Origin: Trichosphaerium sp. ATCC 40318
Taxonomy: Eukaryota > Discosea > Flabellinia > Trichosidae
DNA: 64,000 nucleotides
Direction of reading: 5' to 3'
Assembly: GCA_038496445.1 (NCBI GenBank)
Contig: JALMLS010000594.1
Span: 143,520-207,519, forward strand
The notes below the pieces were generated by a model. The model had not been told where the DNA came from, ran no database searches, and saw nothing but the letters and a program-made list of their open reading frames with translations. Each line of letters begins with the position of its first letter. The stretch's first letter is position 1. Position numbers and translations under genes: made by a program. Positions 24,046 to 36,600 of the stretch are shown one piece after another.

Positions 24046-26380
24046 TTACTTCTCCGCGGACGCAGCAATTAGTTTTGTTTGAGTATTGTGCCCAAAGGCA
24101 GGAAGCATACTACGCAATTTATTCAATTGCTCTAGAACCTCCATAGGGGTCTGATTAACGGCTGAGCATTCAGGTTGTTGTTTAAAATGGCCGATGAGAG
24201 TATTTGTTAGTGTTAGAGTCGATTTTAGGACTTCAACGAGATTATGTGATTTATTATCTAAGAATTAGGGTTAGTACATAAGGGAAATATAAAAGAAATA
24301 ATAAATGAACAGTTTAATCCACACGTAGATTAAAACCATTTACGCAAAAAAAAAAATACAAAAAAACCCATTAATACGTACATTGTCTGCGTCTACGTTT
24401 TGTTGTAGTGTTAGATCGCTTTATAGTACAGTGTTTTGCGGGTGTTTTGCCCTTAATATTACGTTTTTGTTGTTGTTGTGATAAATGTTTCCTACAAGGA
24501 AAAAAAACCGTTAGGACTCAAAATTAATCAACAAGTAGAGAGGAAAGAAAATGAGCCAAATTTAGGAATAATAAAAGGAAACTTGGCATAAAAAAAAAAG
24601 CAAAAAAAAAGTCAGAGTAACTGAATCAAGGGGTACTTACTCACGAAGTGGTGCCGAGAGGCGATGCAATGCATAGTTTGTGTTAAAGAGTTGATAGCGT
24701 TGTTCCTCGCTTAGTTTCAACTGAAAGTTTGCTTCGTGAGCGCAGCATTGCGCATTGATAGATGTGTATAGCCAATCTGGTGTAACCCTGAATATGCCCC
24801 ATTCGGTAGCATACCGGAACTTTAAACCAAGAGTAGACTAAAAAATAATCAATAAACAATATAAGAATACTCCCAAATCGTAGTATATATTTAACAAGAG
24901 CGAAAACGATGAAGAAAAAAAAAAAAAAAAGAACAAAACAAAAACCGTATTTGGTGGTTTTTTAATTTTTTGATTTTTTCACTACGCGCGTAAAGTCTGC
25001 ACATAAAGATGCTTCTCTTGCACGTAGTGAATGATAAGTAATCAAAAAAGCGGGGTATATTCTAGAAATATATAGTCCGCAGACAACTATAGTCGGTACA
25101 ATAAATTAAAAAAAAACACCGAAAGGATTCACAAAAAAATCAAACAGAAGACAAAAACGGCATGCCGTACCTTGGACAAAAGATGTGTGCACCGTTTAGA
25201 TAGGTGAGGTGTATAAACGCCGCCATGGCCCTCAACGAGTTGTTGCAGCTGTGCACGCATTGCTTGACATGACAGTTAGTGACATAAACACAGAGAGAAG
25301 GATAAAGAAGAGATTTCGTAAAACTTGTTTTCAAGAAAAAAGACATAGGAACTCGAGATTTTCTTGATCATTCATTTGTCACTCTTTGTTTTGATTTCTT
25401 TGGGTTTTTTTTTGAAGTTTTTGTGTATGTATGTACCTTGGCTGAATCCAGTAACAGATATCATCAAACCAGCAAATGGTGGTAGTTTAAAGTCATCAAT
25501 AGGTAATTGCTTACGTGCTTCCCAGCAACGCTGTATGTACAATGGGTGAAGCACAGGCACACCTAATTTGCATGCAAGCTATTTTCAAGAAACGTCAGAA
25601 AAAAACGAAATGGCGGTTATTTTAATGTCGAATTACAAAAAAATCTAAAACAAGGCACCAGGCGTACCTTATAATTTACAGAACCAACTCGTGGAGTTAT
25701 GAGGTAGTCAACTGACTGGTCGAACGTGGGAACACAAATACCACCCATAAAGGTCAATCTCGTGTGTAGCCCAGCCTTTAGAAGCGTATTAGTTTTGTTT
25801 TGTGATTGTAGCAATGCGAGTTGACAAAAAAAGCAAGGGACAAGTACTTGTTCGCTAAAAAATACTTTTAGGATTGTCTATGTACCTTGACATGAGGTGG
25901 CATAGTGCTAAAAGCGAAAGTTTTGCCCTCTAATGCCCGACACAAGATGGGATGCCCTGTGCTCGGCAGTTGGTGATTGTTTCGCATTGCATCCTCTAAA
26001 ATGGAGGTCCCTGTAGCGAGTTAGTTACGTGTGGTGGGTATTGACGGTCATATCGCTTAAAGAGGAATTCTGTACGGAGACGCACCAATAATATGCGCGC
26101 CACGCTTGCAAAGCTCAGTAAATAACGGCTAGGTAAAGTAAGCGTCTGTTTGTCCGATCTGAAAGGATCTCTCCCAGTCTGTTTTTTTTTGCTTAAAAGG
26201 GCCGTGATGTACCTGTTCAAAGTCGTCCATCACATACGTGACCTGGGACTTTTCCGAAGAGGCCGCTTGCGCGTAATTGTAATATGTGCCACCGCGCTCT
26301 GTTATTTCCTTTGCCAGCAACTCTTTATCACATACATTACATAAAACGAACGTTTGTTGCGAAAGTTTAAAGTTATTCAT
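24046..26380 (-). CDS. BRCT-repeat protein, TopBP1/Rad4/Dpb11-like
   Basis: Minus-strand exons starting at or before ATG 26380 encode several BRCT modules. The first is NNFKLSQQTFVLCNVCDKEL with ITERGG and VTYVMDDFEQ. Then come FAFSTMPPHVK, THLITPR-like VDYLITPRVGSVNYK and KLGVPVLHPLYIQRCWEAR, DFKLPPFAGLMISVTGFSQ with LVEGHGGVYTPHLSKRCTHL, and LKFRYATEWGIFRVTPDWLY. The alternation of GG-turn, THLI and W-containing helix is the BRCT signature, and the FAGLxISxTGF segment is close to the second BRCT pair of Rad4/Cut5. The tail is basic, ending IAASAEK at 24046. TopBP1-type proteins join replication initiation to checkpoint signalling by reading phosphopeptides. A coding frame extends upstream of 26380 to an acceptor at about 26435, so a further 5' exon is likely. 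Internal boundaries around 26020-26130 are uncertain. Confidence 0.75.
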
Positions 26381-26464
26381 TTGGGATTGTGTTGTTGAGT
26401 AAGTAGAGATGATGGTAGGAGGTGTGGTGGCTTCTAGGATAGAGGACAAAAAAAGAAACAAATA

Positions 26465-27390
26465 TAAATTTAATAAAAAGTGCCGTTAGAATTTCAGAGG
26501 CTTTTTTCGCAAACTTTTTTGAGAAAGTCTTACATGTTCTAGAAACTGTTGCTGTTACGTGCGTATACCTCCGCGCGCCTAATATTTGAAATAATGGTAT
26601 TCATGAATAGTGAGCACACAAACTGAAATCGTTGCAGCGGTAATTTTTGCGCCATTAAATTCTATACAATGTATACAGTGGAATTCCGTAGTTTGGAGTA
26701 GAATTTACAAAATGGGAACAATTACCAACAAAACAACCAGAAATACAACCACTGACGCCATATATGCTGTATTTAGTGCCTATCTTGATTACCCGGACTT
26801 ATTGAAGTTATTACGATACTCTTTTGGTAAACCAGCGACATTTACACCAATACCTACTAAAAACAGCACCAAAAGTTATATTCCACATTCTTTTTTTACG
26901 TACTAAAATAATGGTATCTCACGTACTCGAATATTAAAAAAAGAAGCGCTTTTCTGCAATAAAACTAATGTCCAAACGCATAAATAGATTATACCAACTC
27001 CGTCAATAACATTTAGTTTGCTTTCACGCGTGAACACGTAAAGTAGAATAGATGTGCGTATATCTTCAGTTTAAAACTGTGTAGCCTGTATTGGCGTTAT
27101 ACAGACGGAAGTTCTCAAAAGTAGATTGAGTTTGGTGTTCTTGCAAGCCAAAAATGCGCATAGTGGTGTTTCGGAAACGGAGAAGATATTAAGAGGGGAG
27201 TTTCAGCTGTTCTTGATTTAATAGCGCTTTCCTAGTTAGCCTAAACTCAAAACATCTTTTACCTATCGTTGTTGTGGATACTATCGGGTTTGGGTACATC
27301 TTTTTCCTCCTTCATGAATTGTGTAACTCGCATGCGAAGCAAACGACTTAACCTTTTGCTGTTGGCGCGAATTTTTCAAAACATCTCAAA
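26465..27390. other. Intergenic region between divergent BRCT and primase genes
   Basis: The open frame 26610-26906 on the plus strand has no similarity I recognise and no splice context. Both flanking genes act in DNA replication and are transcribed away from this region, so it probably holds both promoters and the missing first BRCT exon. Confidence 0.4.
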
Positions 27391-29634
27391 ATGACCGCCA
27401 TGGACGTAGATGTTCCTGCTGGCGTTGGTAAGTAAAAGAATTAGAAAGCGCGGGCTAAAATTGTTGTTAGATGACCCAAATGTCCCTGCATATTATCCAG
27501 AGGAGTTAAAGGCTTTCTACAGTACGTTACACGTATAATGTTAAACCAACCGAAATGTAGAGCGCTTGTTTCCTTTTGAAAAGATGTATGACTGGCTCAG
27601 TTATGGCGGTAAACTAATTTGGCGTATAAACCAACGCTTATAAGGCTTAGATAAGGATTATTTTGCAAGGCGCGAATTTACATACACGTTTGATTCTATA
27701 TTCTCCAGATACCATTGCTACAACGTACGGAGTGATCACTTGGCGTTCTTTTTAACTAAAACAATCAAAAGGACGTTCAAACCTGGGCAAGAAAGTTTAG
27801 AGCTTCTAACCCTGAGCGTATGGATATAGGCGCTGTGTTTAACATACAAGTACGCACCAACTTCAAAACGAAGAGAAAAGTTTTTTTGAATTTTGTTTCA
27901 CTTGTACTTATTCGACTTGCTCGTAGCCCAACAAGCTTAATAAAATGAGACCAGAGGCTCTTGTTGCACAGCAAAAAGAATTGGTATTCGATGTGGATAT
28001 GGACGATTTTAACGATGTTCGGCACGTGAATGAAGTGATTTTTTTTTTCTTCATTTTTTTGTATTCTTCCAAGTCTTCTTACAGTTTTTTGCAGCTCGAA
28101 TATCGATAATTCACTTCCTGGTATCAGAAATGATTGGGCGTTTATGACAATTACTGTCAAAGTACTTGATAGAGCATTAAGAGGTATGTTGTATTATGAA
28201 AGCGCGTAAAAGGCTTCATTGTCTGATTTTTTTTGTCAAGAGGATTTTGGCTTTGAGCATTTGTTGTGGGTATACTCTGGACGTCGTGGTGTGCATTGTT
28301 GGGTGTGTGATAAGCGCGCAAGAGGTACGAACGTGGAAAATCAATTGAAACAATTTTTGGTTGCAAAGGCACCTCCTGACTCGAGTCATTGAGTGGTGAC
28401 GCTTAATTGTTTTATTTACAATTTATTAGAATTAAGCGAGCATGCGCGTAAAGCTGTTGTTAGCTACCTTAAGGCTGTCGTCGTAGTTGACTCTGATAAA
28501 CCACAACAACCTAAAATCAATAACCAACTTCATCCACTCTTTGCGTACGTCCGAAGATATTTTAGAATTCCAGATTTTTTTTTTGATTTCTAGTTTGGGT
28601 TTGCTTGCTTACTGGGTATTTAGGAGAACCTATGATACTATTTTATTACCTTATTTTGAGAATCACGTCATTCTCGAACAACGTCTTTTTGAAGAACAAG
28701 ATAACTGGAATAGGCTTTTAAGCTTCTGTGGGTATCCAGGTACGCAGTGAGGGATCTATTCTAAACAAAAAAGAAAAAAAATAGAACAAAAAATCTACGC
28801 GCGTAGATGATACTAAAACTAAGCTTTTAGATATTGCCAAACAGCTTGATAAAGACTTTTCTTCACAAGAAAAGACACCAGAAGAGCGATGGGCTTCAAC
28901 TAAAGCATCATTACTAAACGCATACAACGTAAGGAAGCTTTTTTTGAGTGTTGACGGATTTTTTTTTTTTTTGGCTACGCGCTTACAAGTTTTGTAGAAA
29001 GATCTTAAGAGTAGAAAGAGGCCACCTTGTAACCCAGTTCATAAGATTGTCATGGCATATACATGGCCAAGACTTGATGAAAACGTATCATACGTAAGTG
29101 TTCAGGCTTTTATTTTTTGTTTTCTTTCACTTCTTGTTGATGTTTTTGCTACGATTGCAACCTGTTGTTATGTGTTTGAAGCGTTTTGTTAATTATTTAT
29201 TGTAGAAACTCAACCATTTACTCAAGAGTCCTTTCGTTGTTCATCCAAAGACTGGTAAAGTACGTAGCTTGCACTAGAGCACTAAGCTTTTTTTTTCTCC
29301 TATTCTACAAACTTACATCGTTTGCTAGGTTTGTGTTCCTTTTGACCCTAGCACTTGTGAGAACTTTGATTTGAATGATGTTCCTAATGTCCGTACACTT
29401 ATGTCAGAAATGAGTCCTCCTGGAGAGGCAAAGGAGGGTCAAGGTGAGTCTTGGGCTGACTTTTTAACCAAAAAAAAGAGCGAGAAGAAGAAAAAACGTT
29501 TTGTGTTAATGGCTTTTTTTGTAGATTACAAAACGACGTCCCTAAAGAAGTCTATGAAAGTATTCCAGGACTTTTTAAGCAAACTTAGCCGTAGTCAAAG
29601 AAGTGAGGCTGCAAATGACTCTATGGAGTTTTAA
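27391..29634 (+). CDS. PRIM1: DNA primase small (catalytic) subunit
   Basis: ATG 27391 begins [12 protein letters not shown]. About ten short exons follow: [125 protein letters not shown] and VCVPFDP. The VFDVDMDD acids match the two metal-binding aspartates of Pri1, [12 protein letters not shown] is the family signature, and RLDENVS supplies the third aspartate. The protein makes RNA primers with the large subunit inside the Pol alpha-primase complex. The C-terminal tail ends NDSMEF at 29634. The eukaryotic zinc-binding cysteines before the YSGRRG region are only partly visible ([10 protein letters not shown]). The gene is divergent from the BRCT gene. Introns are T-rich with gtac or gtaa donors. 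Confidence 0.88.
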
Positions 29635-30274
29635 AGAAAAAAAGAAGAAAAAAATAAGATTACCTAATCTCTCTTGTACATCATTGTTGTGAAAAAAAAA
29701 AATATAAGGAACCTCAAGTTATAGATAAGTTACCATAGCGTATTATTCATAAACGTATCTTGAAATTCGTGGTATAACTTATAGTCTATTTTGTTGCAAA
29801 TCCACGGAGTTTTCAATATTTTCAGAAAAAATTACCAGACCTTTTTAAAACGTTGAGAACTTTCATTTCCTAGCGGAAACATAACGGTTAGAAAGTAGCT
29901 GTAGGAATTGAGCTGGATTATCGACAAACAAGATTATCTACAGTCACATTTATAAACGCCTTACACAACTAGAGTGTCATGCTACCAAATATTTTTTGTA
30001 TTTGCATCAACGCAAGTGATGCCTATCATGGTCATCTATCCTAAACCGTGTATTTTGGGCAAATACAAAAATAGAAAATACAAACATTGTATCCTTTAAG
30101 CAAACTCTTCACGATCCACATTTGCAGTCTTAACACTTGAGTGTGCCTCAGATTTAGTGCAACCGGCTAAGCTGCATCCTAGATAGTATTTGCTCATTCA
30201 TCAAGGAGCCAGTTTAAAAAAGTCAACGAAAAGACTTATTTGGTGATACCAGAACGCTACAAGATCAAACCTTG
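29635..30274. other. Intergenic spacer
   Basis: AT-rich and without coding pattern. It separates the primase gene from the co-directional F-box/LRR gene and should hold the promoter of the latter. Confidence 0.4.
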
Positions 30275-31408
30275 ATGGAAACAGCGATAAAACAAGTTAA
30301 TCTTATTGAAGAGCTTCCACCAGAGACATTAACACTTACTCTTCGTTATTTAAATAGAAAACAGCGTATCACAGCTTCATCAGTGTCTCACCTGTTTAAT
30401 AACGTTATTCGTCACAATATTGGCTTTGAAAAGATCAAATTGACAGAATCATCAGATTGTCACGTGTTAAAAGGCAGTCCGTTGCTTAAGAACACTACAA
30501 TTTCTTCTTTTCGGCTTAAAGTATCAGCAAGTGACTTGGCTTGTCTTTGTGGTGTCCACACGATATCTCTGGGCTCTTCAAACGTCACTGATGAAGGTGT
30601 ACTTTCTTTATTACAACATGGACAACACAGTGTTCATACAATCAACCTGGCATGTACAGATATCACAGATGTTTCATTGAAGGCACTTAGCAGCACCGTA
30701 CACACGATTAACATTGCCAGATGCAAGAACATTAGTGATGAAGGTGTTAAAGCACTTAATCATGTTCACCGATTAATACTTTGTAAACCACGTGAGTCTT
30801 GGTTCAAATATCTCGCCAACATCCACACACTTAAGATTTACAAAGCAGATTCCTTTACAGATGAAGCAGCTAGATTATTAACTAACGTCAAAGTCTTACA
30901 TCTTTCTTATTGTGACACAGTTACAGACAATGGATTAAAAGATCTGGTCAATCTTGTTCGTCTTGATATTAGAACATGTGATAGTATCAATTACTCATGC
31001 CTACATAGTTTGATAAACCTTAAATATCTCACAATAAGGGAGCTTTTAAAGGAAATAACTGATGACAAATTGAAGTATTTGACAAATCTGGAAAGTCTTG
31101 TTCTTTTAAAATGTGGTAGTATAACTGATGAAGGAATGAAGCACTTGGTTAACCTTAAACAACTACTTCTTTGGAGCTGTGTTAAGATAAGAAACTCAGG
31201 ATTGAAACACTTGATCAACTTAGAATACCTCATTCTTATGCACTGCAAGAATATAACAAATGATTGTTTGAAACATTTGATATCTCTTAAATGTATTAGG
31301 ATCTCTGGTGAAAGCCGTATTACAAATGAATGTACTGATAAATTGGGTGTTACTATGAATAGGCGTGACACTGTTGATGTATATGAACCTTTTCGATATT
31401 TTAACTGA
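30275..31408 (+). CDS. F-box / leucine-rich-repeat protein (AMN1-type repeats)
   Basis: One uninterrupted exon of 377 residues from ATG 30275. The F-box is at residues about 9-45 (IEELPPETLTLTLRYLNRKQ, then SVSHLFNNVIRHNIG). About eleven LRRs follow, first of the VHTINLACTDITDVSLKAL kind, then of the LVNLKQLLLWSCVKIRNSGL kind, ending in a short polar tail. The mix of GVHTI and LTNLESLVLLKCGSITDEGM units shows two repeat subfamilies inside one gene. A ubiquitin-ligase substrate receptor is the likely role. In contrast to its relatives at 7409 and 62530 it has no intron that I can see. CACGTG sites at 30463 and 30789 are coding. Confidence 0.85.
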   Translation: METAIKQVNLIEELPPETLTLTLRYLNRKQRITASSVSHLFNNVIRHNIGFEKIKLTESSDCHVLKGSPLLKNTTISSFRLKVSASDLACLCGVHTISLGSSNVTDEGVLSLLQHGQHSVHTINLACTDITDVSLKALSSTVHTINIARCKNISDEGVKALNHVHRLILCKPRESWFKYLANIHTLKIYKADSFTDEAARLLTNVKVLHLSYCDTVTDNGLKDLVNLVRLDIRTCDSINYSCLHSLINLKYLTIRELLKEITDDKLKYLTNLESLVLLKCGSITDEGMKHLVNLKQLLLWSCVKIRNSGLKHLINLEYLILMHCKNITNDCLKHLISLKCIRISGESRITNECTDKLGVTMNRRDTVDVYEPFRYFN

Positions 31409-31864
31409 CTAACAACTTACTGTAATAAATAGTCACGTGATTTTGTTCACTTATCAAAGTAGGATTTGTATGAGTGTACATACATTTGATATAGTTGCAA
31501 GAGCATCAGTTACTTCTCTATCATTTCTATACGTATTGCTTTGAAGCATTTCAAACGTGCGTGTTATTGGCGATGTACAGCTGAGGTACTATTGTATTAA
31601 CAAAATGTGCTTAAACATGGTACTGGGATAAAAGCATTGTAGATCATTAATATGTGGTGTCCAAAGAATCGATTTAAATTACAATCAACATTGAAATTTT
31701 AATCGATTTGTCGTACTTGATTGTGGCGAGTTGTTAGTGCGAGTAAGTGTTTTGATGATACAGTAACTGATAGCAAGTCATTTGTTTGCAAATATGAAAA
31801 AATTGGGCTCCTAAAGAGGTGTCAAACGCTTTTTTAACAAAAGCTTTGCTTTCATTGTTGAGCT
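31409..31864. other. Spacer between convergent F-box genes
   Basis: No coding signal. Contains TCACGTGA at 31433-31440, a few bases after the stop of the upstream gene. Confidence 0.4.
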
Positions 31865-33383
31865 TTAGTTTGTTTTTATTACACGTCTAGCTTTATTTAC
31901 AGTTTTATGAAATGCTTTTCGTTGCTCTCTATCTATTTTATAGTATTGTGGGCTAATACTCAAATCATTATTAACACGTAATACAACTCCTATACCATGT
32001 AAGTCAGGAGAGACAAATAGATTTGTGAATGATCCAATTTTAAAATGTGAAAAAAAAAACTCAAGTGGGCTATTTGTTGGTGTCATTCTCGCTTGTCATA
32101 AGTTTTTTTCTCGTACCGTTGTTGTCACACCGATCACAATAATCTGATGCACTGAAAATATGATGTATGTTATCATCGTGAGCTGTGATATATCCTTCAA
32201 TCATCATCTTATGGGAGCTTATAATACTCTTCAAGTTATTCGTTTTAAGGAAATTCTGTGTAATATCTTGTCCAAATGTTTTCCCTGTTTCAAACAAGTC
32301 AACACTCACTCTGAACTGTGATTTCAAATCAGCTTACCACAATTCGGATTGATAAACCATCCGTCATGGCCTTCATACTCTGACCAAAGAATATCATACA
32401 CCAAGCCCTTATAAGGTACCTCCTTAAATCTATCAATTGAAGTTATGTCATTAAGTGTCGTTACTAACGGACTAAGACCGCTATTAACACAAAAGTACGT
32501 ATTCCCAACAGTAGCAGCTAAAACAGAAGAAGTGTGAGAATAACTGAATACAAAATTTCTTTAGAATAGTACCAAGAGGGAGAGCATCAAATGCAAAATT
32601 AACTACATGCCAAATATGTTGATTGTAATATTTTATGCATTCATCAGTAAAACCAAACACATGAGCCATAGTTCGTGTATCATGACGACCTCGTAGTAAA
32701 TGTATTCTATTAGGATACAAAATCTTTAAAGCGAATAATAGTGCTACAACACGGATAGAACAGAAACCTCTAACAATTAAAAAAAATTAGTTGAAGAAAA
32801 AGAAGAAAAAAAGAGGAAAAACAAACACGTGATTGAACATTTACTTGTTGATATAGTTTCCTAGAAATAGAAAATTTGTATCTGATGGCATCCCCTCTAT
32901 TTTAAAGACCTCAATCAAATCTGCAAAATGACCATGAATACTACCAACAACAGATATAGGAGCATCGATAGTAAGAACATTTTTTTCTTTTTGTAAAACT
33001 TTCGTTGCTTGTGTTGCAATTACTTCCAGCGTTTCTATTGTAATTGGCTTATGAGACATGCAAGCATCTATCATCAAGCTCGCCAAGGCATTTATATCAT
33101 ATGAGTTGATAAAGGCGAAGCGTGGATCCATCTACAAAGTCATCATCCCAAAACAGCTCTTACAGTCCAGTTTTACAACACGTACGTGTGTCGTGTCTGT
33201 TTTGACACCCTCAATTGGCTGAAGGCCTGTGTTACGTAATATAAACGTCCAGAAACGCTCATTGCTTATTATTCCACGTAAATAGACGCAAGAGGCGTTT
33301 AAACAGACGATATCTGCGTATTTTAACGAAGTAGTTATTTTAAACAGCGTCTCTGTTGGTAGACGCAGTAAGTGAGCTGTCAT
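31865..33383 (-). CDS. F-box fused to a catalytically degenerate PPP-family phosphatase
   Basis: ATG 33383 starts MTAHLLRLPTETLFKITTSL, an F-box with a cysteine-rich second half (VCLNASCVYLRGIISNERFW). A 54-nt intron, 33132-33185 (donor CAC|gtacgt, acceptor ttgtag), joins in phase 0 to MDPRFAFINSYDINALASLM, the start of a PP2A-like domain. That domain follows the PPP fold to the end (SGLSPLVTTLNDITS, VPYKGLVYDILWSEYEGHDGW, FGQDITQNFLKTNNLKSIIS, HHIFSASDYCDRC). The metal and catalytic motifs are altered: GDIHG reads GSIHG, GDYVDRG reads GNYINKG, GNHE reads GRHD, and the HGG motif reads NSG. At least four ligands or catalytic residues are lost while the fold is kept, so a pseudophosphatase that only binds is likely. 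The neighbour PP6 gene at 54355 is intact. The tail ends in KTVNKARRVIKTN. Confidence 0.8.
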
Positions 33384-33645
33384 GCTAAAGAAAAGACTGT
33401 CTAGGCACAAAAAACAAAAACTAGCTAATCTAAGAAAAGTGACTTAACTGATATGCCAACACGTTTATGAGTGCCAGCGAACGATATTATAGCTTCAAAA
33501 CTGTCAGTTGGCTCAATAGCAGCCAACAACAATTCTGGGACAGTAAATACCTTCTCCGTTTGTGATTTGTCCACGTGCTATTGAAATGGTTTGACAAATT
33601 TTGTCAAAAACTGTTTCTTGCTTTACAGATTCGCTTTCACAAAAC
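33384..33645. promoter_or_regulatory. Divergent intergenic region upstream of the F-box/PPP gene and GH55 copy A
   Basis: Both flanking genes start here and point away. It contains CACGTG at 33572, about 70 bp before the GH55 start. Confidence 0.4.
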
Positions 33646-36600
33646 ATGAATTACATCGTATTATTACTTGTGACCACGTGTCTGTTCTGGCTAACAACAG
33701 TACACAACCTACAACCAAGAATTAACTAAAATAGGCTGTAGGCAACTGAAGACGTTGGTTTTCTCGACATTACTTTGTCTCCTTACAACGCAGACCCTTC
33801 AGGCGCTAGTGATTCTACAATACCAATCCAAAAAGCTGTAGAGGTACAAGACAGCTCTAATATAATCATAAACTATTTCTAATGACATGTAGTACGCTAG
33901 AGTCAACAGCTTGGTTGTTTTCTTTCCTAAAGGTAAAGCACAGTGAACACGTGATTATTCTTGCGTTCGTTTTGAACATTTCATGCGAAGTTTCGTTAAC
34001 CTCAATCTAACATATCGCTAAGGTCAATATGTTATAACCGATACGATAAATTGCACCAGCGGTTACATGCCAGCAAACCCCTTGAACCCGCGGTTAGTAT
34101 TGCAGTACACGTGATTATTCTTAACTCATGTCCCTTTGTAGTTCATACCCAAACGCTTTAGTTGGACAAGTACCAGCTTCTGGTAATGTTGAGGATAGAC
34201 CGACACTAATAGTCAAACAATCAACACCTGGTTTTACTGATGCAGATCTTCCTAAATATGTTGTTCATTTCTGGACATACGGTACGTGCCTTTTCAATAA
34301 CTTTATCTAAATGCGGGTAAAAAGGAAAGACAAAAAATGTAGAACCTAACGTAAACTTCAATCAAATATTCCAGGGCATCAATATCAAGTATGTACATTG
34401 CTACACGTGCGAACCGTATCGTTAACTTATGCATAGAGTTGAGAAAGGAAACTATGGCGCTATTGGTATTAGACATAGGTACACAGTACTATCAATTGAC
34501 ATGTTATAAATCGTGTATTTTAGAGCAGCACAAGGATCAAGTATTCAAGACGTTTTTATTGAATTAGAAGATGGCACTGCAGGCGTACAGGTAAATTCTT
34601 GTTTCACACTTATTTGAATGACTTACCACAATTTTAAAAGGGCGCTGCTGGAAGTGGTGGAAGCCATATTGGTATCACTGTACATGGAGGTAGATTTGGT
34701 CTTGATTTGAGAGAAGCTCAGCCAGCACCAACAGTACCAATCTAATCGAAAATTTTCTTGTGTTTTGAAGTCGTTTTCGTATTCTCATTTTCGAATCTAC
34801 AACTTGTTTTCTAAGTTTCCGTTTTCTCATTATCGTGTTGTAGATAACAGGAATGACACTTATAAATCAATCATGTTCAGCAATATTATACGAAGGTAAG
34901 TTGTAAGGTGTTTTGTGGGTGACTGAAACTCTAGTTAGGTTTGCAAACGCTTACGGCAGTTGGTATAAACATACAAGCAAGTGAAACCAAATATTGAATA
35001 CGTACTTAATCTGACTTCTAGGTTGGAACTCATGAATCTACTGAACCAGCAATACGAATAACCACTGACGATACAATGCCTACAAACCCTAAATGCAAAG
35101 TACCCTTTACAAAAAGCAACCCACAAGTACTAAAACTACTTTGATTCGTTTCAAATCTAATAATTTAGACATCACCACCGGCCTTATCAGGACAAGTTAG
35201 TCTTGTAGACTCTTCTATAGAATACATTCAATATGATAAATCATCTATTGGGATCATTACTGCACGTGACATATACTTACAAAACGTGTACTTTAAGGTA
35301 TTATTGTCAGCTTTTGTTGTATGTTTTCCTTACACTTATGTTTAGAATTGTGGTCAGTTAGTTTCTATTCCTACTCTCAAATATGTTGTCAACTCTGAGT
35401 ACCCTGATTCATGGACAACGTGAGTAATAGTGATTTATACCTGTTAATATCACTAACTATCGAAAAGGATCAACGAGTATGCAAAAGGAGTAAAGCCTCC
35501 TGTATATTATTCGAAAGAGAAACCGTACTAAAACTATAATATGATAGCGCTGACAGACCGCAAGGTTCCAATATGAGTCTCCAACGTATATTAATGGCAA
35601 ACGCACATTTGACGAGATTAGAGATATTACGTATAAAACCGACCCACCTTCGGATTTACAAGTACTGTGTTCAATACAATATGACAGTACTAAAACTAAA
35701 TTTTAGGAACAACATTTATGGAAGTTTACTACTTTTCCTTCTTTTCAAAGTAGTGATGCTGTAAACGTCAAACTTGCTCCATACAACGCCAAAGGGTAAT
35801 GTTTAATATCTCTTTAACATTGAATTATTAACACAAGAGAATAAGAGATGGACTCACAGATGACACCAAAGCAATACAAGATGCTCTTGATCAAAATCCA
35901 AACGGAATTGTATTTCTACCCAAAGGTACTCCCTTCCTATCAAATTGTTTGTTATTGACAAACAAAAGGTTACTATCGCGTTTCTAAAACGCTTAAAATG
36001 GCACCAGGACAAAGCCTTGTTGGCATAGGTAAAAAAGCAATAAGATAGTTCACAGTTTTCTCATTTATTTCTTACTATATGTTTATTTTAAGCTCGTCAT
36101 CTTACATTCATTGCTCCTGTAACAGATGGCCTTGGTGGAAACCCTGTTGTTGAAACAAGTGATTCTCACAATATCATAGCTTTCTTGTCAGTCAAGGTTT
36201 GTAATACGTTTTGTATGTCCCGCTAAGCTGTGGTTAGGCGTATTGGCATTTGAAAACAGATTATGCAATTCGTTGGTTGGCAAAGAGGCACAATTCTTTT
36301 TCTCTCATTTTCTCTTCTCTTACACGTGATTATTAGCGATCAAGCTATTTATAGACAGGTGCATACAGATCGAGCTAAAGAGTGTTGGGAACTGGTTTAT
36401 CTATTAAAAATCAAAGTACCTTGTAAGAATGCAACGAATATTACTGTACCTTTGAATATCGTTTCTGGTAAGAACACCGTTTTATTTTTGTTTTACATAG
36501 ATCTAATGCCAATGATTGTAGGCAGTGGTGGTCGTTTTTACAACTTTTTTCAGGAGAACTGGCAATATCAGGTAAATCCATATCACGTGATAATCACGTG

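Noticed and set aside
23778-24068. Minus-strand lysine-rich frame with a hydrophobic stretch.
   Set aside because: It overlaps the BRCT gene terminus and T-rich 3' region; the lysine run is only the A-rich complement.
26610-26906. Plus-strand 98-residue frame between BRCT and primase genes.
   Set aside because: No motif, no relatives recognised and an alternative start codon; it lies in a probable promoter region.
33132-33410. F-box open frame ending in CFGMMTL and a stop, as a separate small gene from the phosphatase.
   Set aside because: A standard 54-nt intron with a gtacgt donor in phase 0 joins it to the phosphatase; no separate promoter or 3' end is needed.
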